Below, in pieces: positions 14,394 through 23,628 of a DNA stretch of 44,489 bases. The stretch's first letter is position 1, and every line of letters begins with the position of its first letter. This DNA comes from Nocardioides sp. Its GTDB lineage: Bacteria; Actinomycetota; Actinomycetes; Propionibacteriales; Nocardioidaceae. The stretch spans positions 1 to 44,489 of the forward strand of contig JAOPXG010000070.1 of the NCBI GenBank assembly GCA_025965275.1, given 5' to 3'. The notes under the pieces were generated by a model. It was not told the DNA's origin. It saw only the letters and a program-made list of their open reading frames with translations, and did not search any database. Position numbers and translations under genes: made by a program.

Positions 14394-16129
14394 GCGACCG
14401 CCTCTTCCGCGGTCATCTGCGAGGTGACGATCTCCCGGTAGGTCTGCGAGCTCTCGAGCAGCTCGTGGTGGGTGCCGCGACCGACCACCCGGCCGTCCTC
14501 GAGCACGATGATCAGGTCGGCGTCGATGATCGTGGAGACCCGTTGGGCCACGATCACCACCGTGGCGTCACGGGTCGTCGGCTTGAGGGCCGCGCGGAGC
14601 CGGGCGTCGGTGGCCAGGTCGAGCGCCGAGAACGAGTCGTCGAAGAGGTAGATCCCGGGCTTGCGGATCAGCGCCCTCGCGATCGCGAGCCGCTGCCGCT
14701 GACCTCCCGAGAAGTTGGTGCCGCCCTGCACGACGGCGCTGTCGAGGCCGTCGGGGAGGGCCTCGACGAAGTCACGTCCCTGGGCCACGTCGAGCGCGGC
14801 CCACATCTCCTCGTCGGCCGCATCCGGCTTGCCGTACATCAGGTTGCTGCGGACCGTGCCGCTGAAGAGGTAGGCCTTCTGCGGCACCAGCCCGATCTGC
14901 TCCCAGAGCAGGTCCGGGTCGACGCGTCGTACGTCGTGCCCGCCGACGCGCACGGCGCCCTCGGTCGCGTCGAAGAGCCGCGGCACCAGGTTGACCAGCG
15001 TGGACTTGCCGGCGCCGGTCGAGCCGATCACCGCCACGGTGTGGCCGGGCCGCGCCGAGAACGAGACGTCGGAGAGGACGGGCGACTCGGCGCCCGGGTA
15101 GGAGAACGTGACGTGCTCGACGTCGAGGTGCCCGCGCAGCGCCGGGTCGGGCGCGATCGGGTCCTCCGGGAGCACCACCGAGGTGTCGGTGCCGAGCACC
15201 TCCGCGATGCGGTCGCCGCAGACCGAGGCCCGCGGGATCATCATCAGCATGAACGTCGCCATCATCACCGACATCAAGATCTGCATCAGGTAGGACAGGA
15301 AGGCGCTCAGGGCGCCGACCTCCATCTGCCCACTGTCGACGCGGTGCCCGCCGAACCAGATCACGCCGACGCTCGAGACGTTCACGACCAGCATCACCAG
15401 CGGGAACATGGTCGCCATCCAGCGGCCGGCGCGGACCGCCACGTCGGTGAGCTCGTCGTTCGCGGTCGCGAACCGCTGCTCCTCGTGCGGCTCGCGCACG
15501 AACGCGCGGACCACGCGGATGCCGGTGATCTGCTCGCGCAGCACCCGGTTGACCTCGTCGATGCGGGCCTGCATCTTGCGGACGTTCGGCACCATCTTGC
15601 TGACCACGAAGCCGACCGAGACGAAGAGCGCCGGCACGACGACGGCGAGGATCCAGCCCAGGCCGACGTCCTCGCGCAGCGCCATGATCACGCCGCCGAC
15701 CATCATGATCGGCGAGGAGACCGCGATGGTGCAGGCCATCAGCACCAGCATCTGCACCTGCTGGACGTCGTTCGTGCTGCGGGTGATCAGCGACGGGGCG
15801 CCGAAGTGCTGCACCTCGCGGGTCGAGAACATGCCGACCCGGTGGAACAGTGCCGCCCGCAGGTCGCGGCCGAGGCTCATCGCGGTGCGGGCACCGAACC
15901 ACACCGCGATCACCGAGCAGATGATCTGGACGAACGAGACCCCGAGCATGAGTGCGCCGGTGCGGACGATGTAGCCGGTGTCGCCGATCGCGACGCCCTT
16001 GTCGATGATCTGGGCGTTGAGGCTCGGCAGGTAGAGCATCGCGACGACCGCGACGAACTGGAGGACGACCACGATCGTCAGCCAGGCCTGGTAGGGCGCG
16101 AGTCGCTCGCGGAGCATGCGGAGCAGCAT
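14390..16129 (-). CDS. Heterodimeric ABC exporter subunit with degenerate ATPase site
   Basis: A 579-residue protein starting MLLRMLRERLAPYQAWLTIV: six transmembrane helices, then an ATPase domain. Walker A is GSTGAGKST near residue 366 and the signature is canonical (FSGGQRQR near 471). However, Walker B reads YLFDDSFSALD, with Asp in place of the catalytic Glu, and the H-loop histidine is Gln (VAQRVSTI). These changes define the degenerate partner of heterodimeric exporters. The frame is open upstream to 16330 inside the tetR gene; ATG 16129, which overlaps the tetR stop (TGATG), is the sensible start. Confidence 0.9.
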   Translation of the reverse strand: MLLRMLRERLAPYQAWLTIVVVLQFVAVVAMLYLPSLNAQIIDKGVAIGDTGYIVRTGALMLGVSFVQIICSVIAVWFGARTAMSLGRDLRAALFHRVGMFSTREVQHFGAPSLITRSTNDVQQVQMLVLMACTIAVSSPIMMVGGVIMALREDVGLGWILAVVVPALFVSVGFVVSKMVPNVRKMQARIDEVNRVLREQITGIRVVRAFVREPHEEQRFATANDELTDVAVRAGRWMATMFPLVMLVVNVSSVGVIWFGGHRVDSGQMEVGALSAFLSYLMQILMSVMMATFMLMMIPRASVCGDRIAEVLGTDTSVVLPEDPIAPDPALRGHLDVEHVTFSYPGAESPVLSDVSFSARPGHTVAVIGSTGAGKSTLVNLVPRLFDATEGAVRVGGHDVRRVDPDLLWEQIGLVPQKAYLFSGTVRSNLMYGKPDAADEEMWAALDVAQGRDFVEALPDGLDSAVVQGGTNFSGGQRQRLAIARALIRKPGIYLFDDSFSALDLATDARLRAALKPTTRDATVVIVAQRVSTIIDADLIIVLEDGRVVGRGTHHELLESSQTYREIVTSQMTAEEAVA

Positions 16130-16710
16130 CAGTCTCTCCTCTGGAGACCGACCAGGACCGTGTCGACGATCTGCTCGGGGGTCATCAGCCGCCCGTCGGC
16201 GATCTTGTCGTGGCTCCCGGCGAAGGTGAGCAACCGGAGCACGTGGATGAACTGGTCGACGGGCACCGTCAGCTGGTCGGCGTCGTCGCCCACGACGTCG
16301 GCGAGCAGGGCACCGAGGTGGGCCCGCCACTCGATCACGGCGTCGGAGTCGCGCACGTGGGTCGGCGGGCCGACGAGCTCCATCTTCTGCATCAGGCCGA
16401 ACGTCGCCCGGAACCGCTGCTGGAGGATCGCGACGACCTTCAGGAGCCGGGCGCTCAACGGCTGCTCCCGGTCGATCTCCTGGATCCGCGCCACCAGGTC
16501 GCCGGGCTCGAAGGCCCGGGCGATGGCCGCGTCGATCAGCTCGTCCTTGGAGACGAAGGCCCGGAAGATCGTGCCCTCGGCGATCCCGGCCGCCTCGGCG
16601 ATGTGCCGGGTCGTCACGGCCCGGCCGTGGACCCGCAGCAGTCGGAGGGTGACGTCGGTCAGCTCGGAGCGGCGCTCCTCGGCTGACATCGGCCGGGCTC
16701 GAGGGGACAT
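16129..16710 (-). CDS. TetR-family transcriptional regulator of the ABC exporter
   Basis: A 193-residue repressor with an N-terminal TetR helix-turn-helix at about 10-55 (VTTRHIAEAAGIAEGTIFRA followed by FVSKDELIDAA) and a C-terminal ligand domain. A longer frame reaches 16740, but its first ten codons lie in the promoter/operator, so ATG 16710 (MSPRARPMSAEERR) is preferred. This places the start about seven bases after a TAGTCT -10, implying a leaderless transcript. It is the first gene of an operon with the two exporter subunits, linked by overlaps, and probably represses that operon through the palindrome just upstream. Confidence 0.9.
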   Translation of the reverse strand: MSPRARPMSAEERRSELTDVTLRLLRVHGRAVTTRHIAEAAGIAEGTIFRAFVSKDELIDAAIARAFEPGDLVARIQEIDREQPLSARLLKVVAILQQRFRATFGLMQKMELVGPPTHVRDSDAVIEWRAHLGALLADVVGDDADQLTVPVDQFIHVLRLLTFAGSHDKIADGRLMTPEQIVDTVLVGLQRRD

Positions 16711-16717
16711 ACCGACG

Positions 16718-16746
16718 AGACTAAGTGAGTGAGCACTCACTCACAA
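16718..16746 (-). promoter_or_regulatory. tetR promoter with embedded TetR operator palindrome
   Basis: The minus strand gives TTGTGA (16746-16741), a 17-base spacer and TAGTCT (16723-16718). The spacer overlaps a palindrome with perfect 9-bp arms, GTGAGTGAG at 16725-16733 and CTCACTCAC at 16736-16744, separated by CA. This is the GAGTGAGCACTCAC type of site commonly found before autoregulated TetR genes. Repressor binding there would exclude RNA polymerase. Confidence 0.8.
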
Positions 16747-16752
16747 CCGGTT

Positions 16753-17394
16753 TCAAGGAGCCAGCCGCGCGGTCACCCAGGTCGCGCCGCTCCGGCGGTA
16801 GACGAGGCGGTCGTGCATCCGCGACGTCCGGCCCTGCCAGAACTCGACGACCTCGGGGCGTACGACGTAGCCACCCCACTCGTCCGGCACCGGGACGGCG
16901 TCGGGAAACCGCGCCTCCGCGTCGGCGTACGCGTCCTCGAGCTCGGCCCGCCCGGACACCACCTGCGACTGGTGCGAGGCCCACGCACCCAGCTGGGAGC
17001 CGTGCGGCCGGCTGGAGAAGTAGGCCTCGACGTCGGCGCGCGGCAGGGGGGTGGCCGCCCCCTCGACGCGCACCTGGCGCTCGAGCACGTGCCACGGGAA
17101 GAGCAGGGCACAGCGGGGGTTGGCCGCGAGCTCGGCGCCCTTGCGTGAACCGGCGTTGGTGAAGAAGACGAACCCGTCGGCCGAGACCCCCTTGAGCAGC
17201 ACCATCCGCGAGGACGGCTGGCAGTCGGCGTCGACCGTGCTGACCACCATCGCGTTGGCGTCGTGGCGGATCGCGTCGTGCGCCTCGCCCATCCAGCGGT
17301 CGAACATGGTGATCGGATCGGCGGCGAGATCGGCCTCGTCGAGGCCGGCGCGGGCGTACTCCTCGCGCAGCGCGGCGAGGTCAAGGGGCGGCAT
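16753..17394 (-). CDS. pdxH: Pyridoxamine 5'-phosphate oxidase PdxH
   Basis: A 213-residue FMN enzyme oxidising pyridoxine or pyridoxamine 5'-phosphate to pyridoxal 5'-phosphate. Family motifs are MVVSTVDADCQPSSRMVLLK, GFVFFTNAGSRKGAELAANP, YFSSRPHGSQLGAWAS and the C-terminal EFWQGRTSRMHDRLVYRR that binds PLP. Length is standard. A TAGGGT -10 (17407-17402) lies seven bases from the ATG, suggesting a leaderless message. It is divergent from citrate synthase across 80 bases, a pairing common in actinobacteria. Confidence 0.96.
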   Translation of the reverse strand: MPPLDLAALREEYARAGLDEADLAADPITMFDRWMGEAHDAIRHDANAMVVSTVDADCQPSSRMVLLKGVSADGFVFFTNAGSRKGAELAANPRCALLFPWHVLERQVRVEGAATPLPRADVEAYFSSRPHGSQLGAWASHQSQVVSGRAELEDAYADAEARFPDAVPVPDEWGGYVVRPEVVEFWQGRTSRMHDRLVYRRSGATWVTARLAP

Positions 17395-17474
17395 GCCCTC
17401 GACCCTAGTCGGGACCCGGTGCAGAATGCGTCGGGCGCATCTCGCGCCGACCCGCCCCCGTTCGAAGGAGTTCC

Positions 17475-18581
17475 ATGACCGAGGTACACCATGGGCTCGA
17501 GGGCGTCGTCGCCTTCGAGACCGAGATCGCCGAGCCCGACAAAGAGGGTTCGGCGCTGCGCTACCGCGGCGTGGACATCGAGGAGATCGTCGGGCGGGTG
17601 CCCTTCGAGAACATCTGGGGGCTGCTCATCGACGGCACCTACGACCCGGGCCTGCCGCCGGCCGAGGCCTACACGCTGCCGGTCCACACCGGCGACGTCC
17701 GCGTCGACGTCCAGGCCGCGATCGCGATGCTCGCACCGGCGTTCGGCTTCCGGCAGACCTACGACATCACCGACGAGCAGGCCCGCGACGACCTCGCGCG
17801 GGTGGCGGTGATGGTGCTGTCGTACGCCGCCCAGTCGGCCCGCGGCCTGAACCAGCCGATCGTCTCGCAGCGCGCCGTCGACGAGGGCACGACCCTCGCC
17901 GAGCGGTTCATGATCCGCTGGAAGGGCGAGGCCGACCCCAAGCACGTCAAGGCCATCGACGCCTACTGGAGCTCGGCGGCCGAGCACGGCATGAACGCCT
18001 CGACGTTCACCGCCCGCGTCATCACCAGCACCGGCGCCGACGTCGCGGCGGCCTTCTCCGGCGCGATCGGCGCGATGAGCGGCCCGCTGCACGGCGGCGC
18101 CCCGTCGCGCGTCCTCGGCATGATCGAGGAGGTCGAGAGGCGCGACGGCGACGCCACGTCCTACGTCAAGGAGCTGCTCGACAACGGCGAGCGGCTGATG
18201 GGCTTCGGCCACCGCGTCTACCGGGCCGAGGACCCGCGCGCCCGCGTGCTCCGTCGTACGGCGCGCGAGCTCGACGCCCCGCGCTACGAGGTCGCCGAGG
18301 CGCTCGAGCAGGCCGCGCTGGCCGAGCTCCGCGAGCGCCGTCCCGACCGGGTGCTCGAGACCAACGTGGAGTTCTGGGCCGCGATCGTCCTCGACTACGC
18401 CGAGGTGCCGGCAAACCTCTTCACGTCCATGTTCACCTGCGCGCGCACCGGCGGCTGGTCGGCGCACATCCTCGAGCAGAAGCGCACGGGTCGCCTGATC
18501 CGACCGTCCGCCATCTACACCGGCCCGGCCCCGCGGCCGGCGTCCGACGTGAACGGCTGGCGCGACGAGTGGGCCGGGTGA
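17475..18581 (+). CDS. Citrate synthase 2
   Basis: A 368-residue protein condensing oxaloacetate and acetyl-CoA (or possibly propionyl-CoA, as in methylcitrate synthases). Landmarks are LRYRGVDIEEIVGRVPFENI near residue 28, the first active-site region AEHGMNASTFTARVITSTGA, SGPLHGGAPSRVLGMIEEV, and the catalytic histidine region MGFGHRVYRAEDPRARVL near 239-256. AGGAG lies at 17465-17469. Length and sequence match the citA-like second citrate synthase of actinobacteria; citrate versus methylcitrate activity cannot be decided from sequence. Confidence 0.9.
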   Translation: MTEVHHGLEGVVAFETEIAEPDKEGSALRYRGVDIEEIVGRVPFENIWGLLIDGTYDPGLPPAEAYTLPVHTGDVRVDVQAAIAMLAPAFGFRQTYDITDEQARDDLARVAVMVLSYAAQSARGLNQPIVSQRAVDEGTTLAERFMIRWKGEADPKHVKAIDAYWSSAAEHGMNASTFTARVITSTGADVAAAFSGAIGAMSGPLHGGAPSRVLGMIEEVERRDGDATSYVKELLDNGERLMGFGHRVYRAEDPRARVLRRTARELDAPRYEVAEALEQAALAELRERRPDRVLETNVEFWAAIVLDYAEVPANLFTSMFTCARTGGWSAHILEQKRTGRLIRPSAIYTGPAPRPASDVNGWRDEWAG

Positions 18582-18606
18582 CCGCAGCCGACGTCTCGGG
18601 ACACTT

Positions 18607-19161
18607 CTACAGACGACGTTCGTACCAGCTCGTCCTGCCGTTGGCGCCCGGGCGGCTGAGCGAGACGTGCACGTGGTTGCGGTGCCGCAGCGTCTTCGAG
18701 CACTTCTTCTTCGTCGTGCAGCTCGACGCGAGGTAGGGCTCGGGCTCGAAGCCGTTCCAGGCGGGGTACATCTCGTCGTCCCAGATCAGGTACATCACGC
18801 CCATCCGGCGCGCCCGCGCGTCCTCGTTGCCGCGCCGGTCGGCCTGGAAGATCCGCCCCATGAACGCCTTCGCACGCCTGCGGTCGGCCGGGCTCCCGGC
18901 GTTCAGGGTCCAGTCGAACGCCCGGCCCTCCTGGTGCTCCGAGGTGGGGCCGTCCTTCTTCGTGCAGGGGCGCGAGATCCCGCCGAAGGACCCGCCGTAC
19001 CGCTTCACGATCCAGTGGCCGAGGTAGTCGGTGCCGGCGCGTGGCTGGGCGTGGCACGTGCGCGGGGCGTCGTACGACGCGTAGTCCTCGATCTGGGCGT
19101 GCGCGACGGCAGGGGTCGCCAGGGTGAGCAGGGAGAGGAGCAGGGCGATCCCGAGACGCAT
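18607..19161 (-). CDS. Secreted M15-like zinc peptidase domain protein
   Basis: A 184-residue protein with a clear Sec signal peptide (about 1-22, cleavage near AVAHAQ). The mature part carries SEHQEGRAFDW and a C-terminal HRNHVHVSLS, matching the SxHxxGxAxD and HxH zinc ligands of the VanY/M15 D-Ala-D-Ala carboxypeptidase fold seen in actinobacterial wall-associated proteins. It probably acts on peptidoglycan outside the membrane; substrate unproven. It lies 11 bases downstream of the ASCH gene on the same strand. Confidence 0.75.
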   Translation of the reverse strand: MRLGIALLLSLLTLATPAVAHAQIEDYASYDAPRTCHAQPRAGTDYLGHWIVKRYGGSFGGISRPCTKKDGPTSEHQEGRAFDWTLNAGSPADRRRAKAFMGRIFQADRRGNEDARARRMGVMYLIWDDEMYPAWNGFEPEPYLASSCTTKKKCSKTLRHRNHVHVSLSRPGANGRTSWYERRL

Positions 19162-19172
19162 GGTCGAGGACC

Positions 19173-19757
19173 TTACGTCCGTTTCGTGCGCTCCAGGTAG
19201 GCGAGGCCGCGGGGCGACACCTCGTAGCCGACGTCGAAGCTGCGAGTCAGGCCGAGGTTCTTGAGCTTGCGGACGTCGATCTTGAACGGGTCACGCTCGC
19301 GGCCCACCTCGGCGGCCAGGTCGGGCGCCCGGGTGTGCGGTCGGCGCCGGATCAGCTCCAGCGTCGCCATCGTCCACGGGCCGTGGCTGCTCGCCCGGTC
19401 GAGCCGCTCGAGCCTGGTGTCGATGGCCTCCACGTCGGCGTCGGTCAGGTCCGTCGCCTCCCGCAGGGCGACGCGGGGGTCGGGCCCGGCCAGGCTCAGC
19501 ACGACCCGGTACGTCGTACCCGCGTCGGCCTTGTCGAGCTGCCGCCGGAGCCGGTCGGCGTCCGGCCACCCGGCCGCGACCGCGTCCTCGTCGGTGATCG
19601 CGTCGGCGTCGACGACCGCGACGTCGTCGACCCGCACCACCCCGGCGACCGTCCTGAACTCCGAGCCGACCTTCACGGCCTGCTTCTTCCAGCGGCGGAA
19701 GGCCAGGGCGACGGACCCGTCGGCGACGCCGTGGGCGACCTTGGGTGGCAGCAGCAC
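19173..19757 (-). CDS. ASCH-domain-like protein
   Basis: A 194-residue cytoplasmic protein. The first 110 residues (LLPPKVAHGVADGSVALAFR, then VKVGSEFRTVAGVVRVDDV) show the beta-barrel pattern of ASCH/PUA-like domains, thought to bind RNA or modified nucleotides. The C-terminal 70 residues look like a small winged-helix (FKIDVRKLKNLGLTRSFDVG). A longer open frame extends to 20297, but it runs through the divergent methyltransferase. GTG 19757 starts the conserved part and sits six bases after a TATGTT -10. Function not known. Confidence 0.75.
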   Translation of the reverse strand: MLLPPKVAHGVADGSVALAFRRWKKQAVKVGSEFRTVAGVVRVDDVAVVDADAITDEDAVAAGWPDADRLRRQLDKADAGTTYRVVLSLAGPDPRVALREATDLTDADVEAIDTRLERLDRASSHGPWTMATLELIRRRPHTRAPDLAAEVGRERDPFKIDVRKLKNLGLTRSFDVGYEVSPRGLAYLERTKRT

Positions 19758-19763
19758 GGACCC

Positions 19764-19773
19764 AACATAGAGT
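19764..19773. promoter_or_regulatory. Overlapping divergent -10 elements of the ASCH and methyltransferase genes
   Basis: TATGTT on the minus strand (19769-19764) ends six bases before GTG 19757. TAGAGT on the plus strand (19768-19773) ends six bases before ATG 19780. The two -10 boxes share two bases, and both genes would be leaderless. No convincing -35 was found on either side. Confidence 0.5.
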
Positions 19774-19779
19774 CGGGGG

Positions 19780-21586
<1,807 letters not shown>

Positions 21587-21594
21587 CCCACCGT

Positions 21595-21633
21595 TGGTCG
21601 AGCAGGTCGCTCTGCGACCGTGTCGAGACCCCC
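21595..21633. repeat. Dispersed palindromic extragenic repeat (copy 1 of 2)
   Basis: TGGTCGAGCAGG, then an inner GGTCG/CGACC hairpin, and GTGTCGAGACCCCC close together just after serC, followed by GCAGCC. The same layout (GGTnGAG, inner hairpin, TCTCGAAACCCCC, GCAGCC) is at 44124-44168. Such elements are frequent between genes in Nocardioides-type genomes. This one may end the serC transcript. Confidence 0.65.
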
Positions 21634-21740
21634 GCAGCCGACGCAGGGCGGTGACCACCCCGGCGTGCCGCTCGGTCTCTACCTCCGCCGGCTCCGCCGG
21701 CCGGCTTCCGACAACGCCGAAGGCAGAGCCATCGCGCAGC

Positions 21741-22421
21741 TCAGTTGATCCGGACCTTCGTCCAGCCGGTGCACTTCCAGAAGCAGTTCCGGTCGACCGT
21801 CGACTGGTCGTAGGACGCATCGGTCACGTTGTCGCTCCATGTGTGCAGCCAGACCGGACCGTCTTGCTGCGTCGCCACCGCGTTCCCGTGGAACTTCACC
21901 CAGTTCGAGTCACCCGGGAGGCAGGAGAGCGGAACGACGGTGGTCCCGGTGTCGGCCCGGAAGTCGAAGGTGGCCTTCGCCTTGGGACACCGGCCGTGGT
22001 GGATCTGCCCGCCGGGTCGGGCGGTCTTGTCGGTGTAGAGCGACACCCAGTCCTTCCCGTTGCCCTCCCCGTCGACGTTGGCCGTGGCGCGCACGAACAC
22101 CCCGCCTCCATCGCTGAGCCTGACCCAGGAGTCGAGCTCCGGCCAGTCCGGGCCGTCCTTCCTGAGGTCCGCGTACTCGGCCGTCACGCGGAGCGCCGTA
22201 CGGGTGTAGGTCACCGTCGTGCGCACCACGTCGACGCTGGCGACCGAACCGGCCGGCGTGTAGGACCCGTCCCACTGCCCGTTCTCGTCCGGGTGCGTCT
22301 CCCAGACGTCGGCAGTCCCTTCGTCAGTGATCACCACGCGCTGGGCTGACGCGGCTCCGGCCGACGCGAGGAGCCCTGCGGCGATGAGCACCGCCACGGC
22401 GACCGTTCTGAACCCGGACAT
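21741..22421 (-). CDS. Secreted protein of unknown function
   Basis: A 226-residue protein with a Sec signal peptide (about 1-26, cleavage after AGAASA). The mature part is rich in Thr, Val, Asp and Trp, looks all-beta, and has alternating segments such as SVDVVRTTVTYTRTALRVTA. Four cysteines, including a close pair in the tail (NCFWKCTGW), may form disulfides. No catalytic motif is visible and I do not recognise the family. AAGGGAC before the ATG is a reasonable ribosome site. It ends 154 bases from serC, convergent with it. Confidence 0.7.
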   Translation of the reverse strand: MSGFRTVAVAVLIAAGLLASAGAASAQRVVITDEGTADVWETHPDENGQWDGSYTPAGSVASVDVVRTTVTYTRTALRVTAEYADLRKDGPDWPELDSWVRLSDGGGVFVRATANVDGEGNGKDWVSLYTDKTARPGGQIHHGRCPKAKATFDFRADTGTTVVPLSCLPGDSNWVKFHGNAVATQQDGPVWLHTWSDNVTDASYDQSTVDRNCFWKCTGWTKVRIN

Positions 22422-22504
22422 GCACGGTCCCTTCGTCTGTCGCCACCTGCGGCGGCGATCCCCGCGACCCTAGACGTCCATCGGACGCCGCGTGGCGGAA
22501 TAGG

Positions 22505-22663
22505 TCAGGGCTGTACGTCGTCGGACGTGTTCGTCGCGCACTCGGCGTTCGTGCAGACCCGCTCGTCGGGACCGCCGTCGGCTTCGCCCTTGCTCAGCGT
22601 GGTGTGGGGCCGGAGCTCGACCTCGGAGCCGCAGACGTCGCACGGCCGGTTGTCGAAGTACAT
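22505..22663 (-). CDS. Small zinc-ribbon-like protein (52 residues)
   Basis: A minus-strand ORF from ATG 22663 to TGA 22505 encodes MYFDNRPCDVCGSEVELRP, a polar linker and RVCTNAECATNTSDD. CxxC and CxxxxC pairs spaced about 27 residues apart suggest one bound zinc. GAGAGGGAC precedes the ATG. It lies 33 bases downstream of the lipoprotein gene, so is probably the last gene of the long minus-strand operon. Function unknown. Confidence 0.72.
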   Translation of the reverse strand: MYFDNRPCDVCGSEVELRPHTTLSKGEADGGPDERVCTNAECATNTSDDVQP

Positions 22664-22696
22664 GGCTGTCCCTCTCGTGGGTGGAGCGCTGGTGGA

Positions 22697-23134
22697 TCAG
22701 GGCGTGAAGACGCCTTCCGGCGTCTCGAGCTGCACGGGACCGCCGTCGTCCGACAGGGTGATCACGCGGTCCCCGAAGCGGATCCGGTGGTCGACGATCG
22801 GCAGCTCGCGGGGCGTCTCGCCGTGCCGGCCGGCGCGCCAGGAGCCCTTGCGGCCGCACCACCAGACCGTGCCGTCCGCGTCCTCGGCGTAGTAGTCGGT
22901 GGTGTAGTCGTCGCCGAGCTTCCACGTGACGGCGGAAGCATCGGTGCCGTCGATCGCGTAGGTCTCGTCGACGGGGATGAGCACCAGCTCGCCGGCGGGT
23001 CCGTGGAAGGCCCGGGCGTCGCCGGGATCCAACCCGAGCCACGAGCGCGGTGCGGTGGGCTCGGCGACCGGCGCGTCGGAGGACGACGAGCACCCGACGA
23101 GGGAGAGCAGCACGGCCACCAGCAGGAGCCTCAC
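22697..23134 (-). CDS. Putative lipoprotein
   Basis: A 145-residue protein from GTG 23134. The first residues (RLLLVAVLLSLVGCSSSSD) form a lipoprotein signal with lipobox LVGC, so the mature protein should be anchored at the outer face of the membrane. The rest is an all-beta-looking domain (WKLGDDYTTDYYAEDADGTV, GRHGETPRELPIVDHRIRFG) of unrecognised family. The frame is open upstream to 23410 inside the macrodomain gene; GTG 23134 overlaps that gene's stop by four bases and gives the lipobox. Confidence 0.75.
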   Translation of the reverse strand: MRLLLVAVLLSLVGCSSSSDAPVAEPTAPRSWLGLDPGDARAFHGPAGELVLIPVDETYAIDGTDASAVTWKLGDDYTTDYYAEDADGTVWWCGRKGSWRAGRHGETPRELPIVDHRIRFGDRVITLSDDGGPVQLETPEGVFTP

Positions 23135-23625
23135 AGCATCGAGCCGATCAGCTCGTACGTCGGACCGTCGAAGGCCACCATCCGCGCTTCCGCGACCGAG
23201 GTCGCCGCTGCGGACCGGAAGACCTCGAGCGCGCACGCGATGGCGTCGTCCTTGGGCCACCCGTAGACGCCGGCGGAGACCAGCGGGAAGGCGACCGTGG
23301 CGGCGCCGAGCTCGCCGGCCACCTCGAGCGCCCGTGAGTAGCAGGACAGCAGCAGCCCCCTGTCCGTCTGGCCGGCGTTGCGGTTGGGCCCGACGACGTG
23401 GATCACCCATCGGGCAGGCATCCGGCCCGCGGTGGTCCAGCCGGCGTCACCGGTGGCGAGGCCGTCGGGGAACCGCGCGATGCAGTCGTCGAGGACGGCC
23501 GGCCCACCGGCCCGGTGGATCGCGCCGTCGACCCCGCCGCCGCCACGCATGCCGCGGTTGGCGGCATTGACGACGGCGTCGACGTCCTGTGCGGTGATGT
23601 CGCCCTGGACGACCGTGATGTCCAC
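23131..23625 (-). CDS. Macrodomain protein (O-acetyl-ADP-ribose deacetylase type)
   Basis: A 164-residue single macrodomain. ADP-ribose-binding loops are visible: VVQGDITAQDVDAVVNAANR near the N-terminus, GMRGGGGVDGAIHRAGG, and FPLVSAGVYGWPKDDAIACA. The Asn and GGGGVDGAIH residues match the YmdB/MacroD group that removes acetyl from O-acetyl-ADP-ribose or ADP-ribose from acidic residues. It lies three bases after topoisomerase IB and overlaps the lipoprotein gene. Confidence 0.93.
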   Translation of the reverse strand: MDITVVQGDITAQDVDAVVNAANRGMRGGGGVDGAIHRAGGPAVLDDCIARFPDGLATGDAGWTTAGRMPARWVIHVVGPNRNAGQTDRGLLLSCYSRALEVAGELGAATVAFPLVSAGVYGWPKDDAIACALEVFRSAAATSVAEARMVAFDGPTYELIGSML

Positions 23626-23628
23626 GGC

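Noticed and set aside
12396..14441. 681-codon plus-strand frame opposite the ABC transporter
   Set aside because: The minus strand has complete Walker A, signature and Walker B motifs; the plus frame is His/Asp/Arg-rich shadow.
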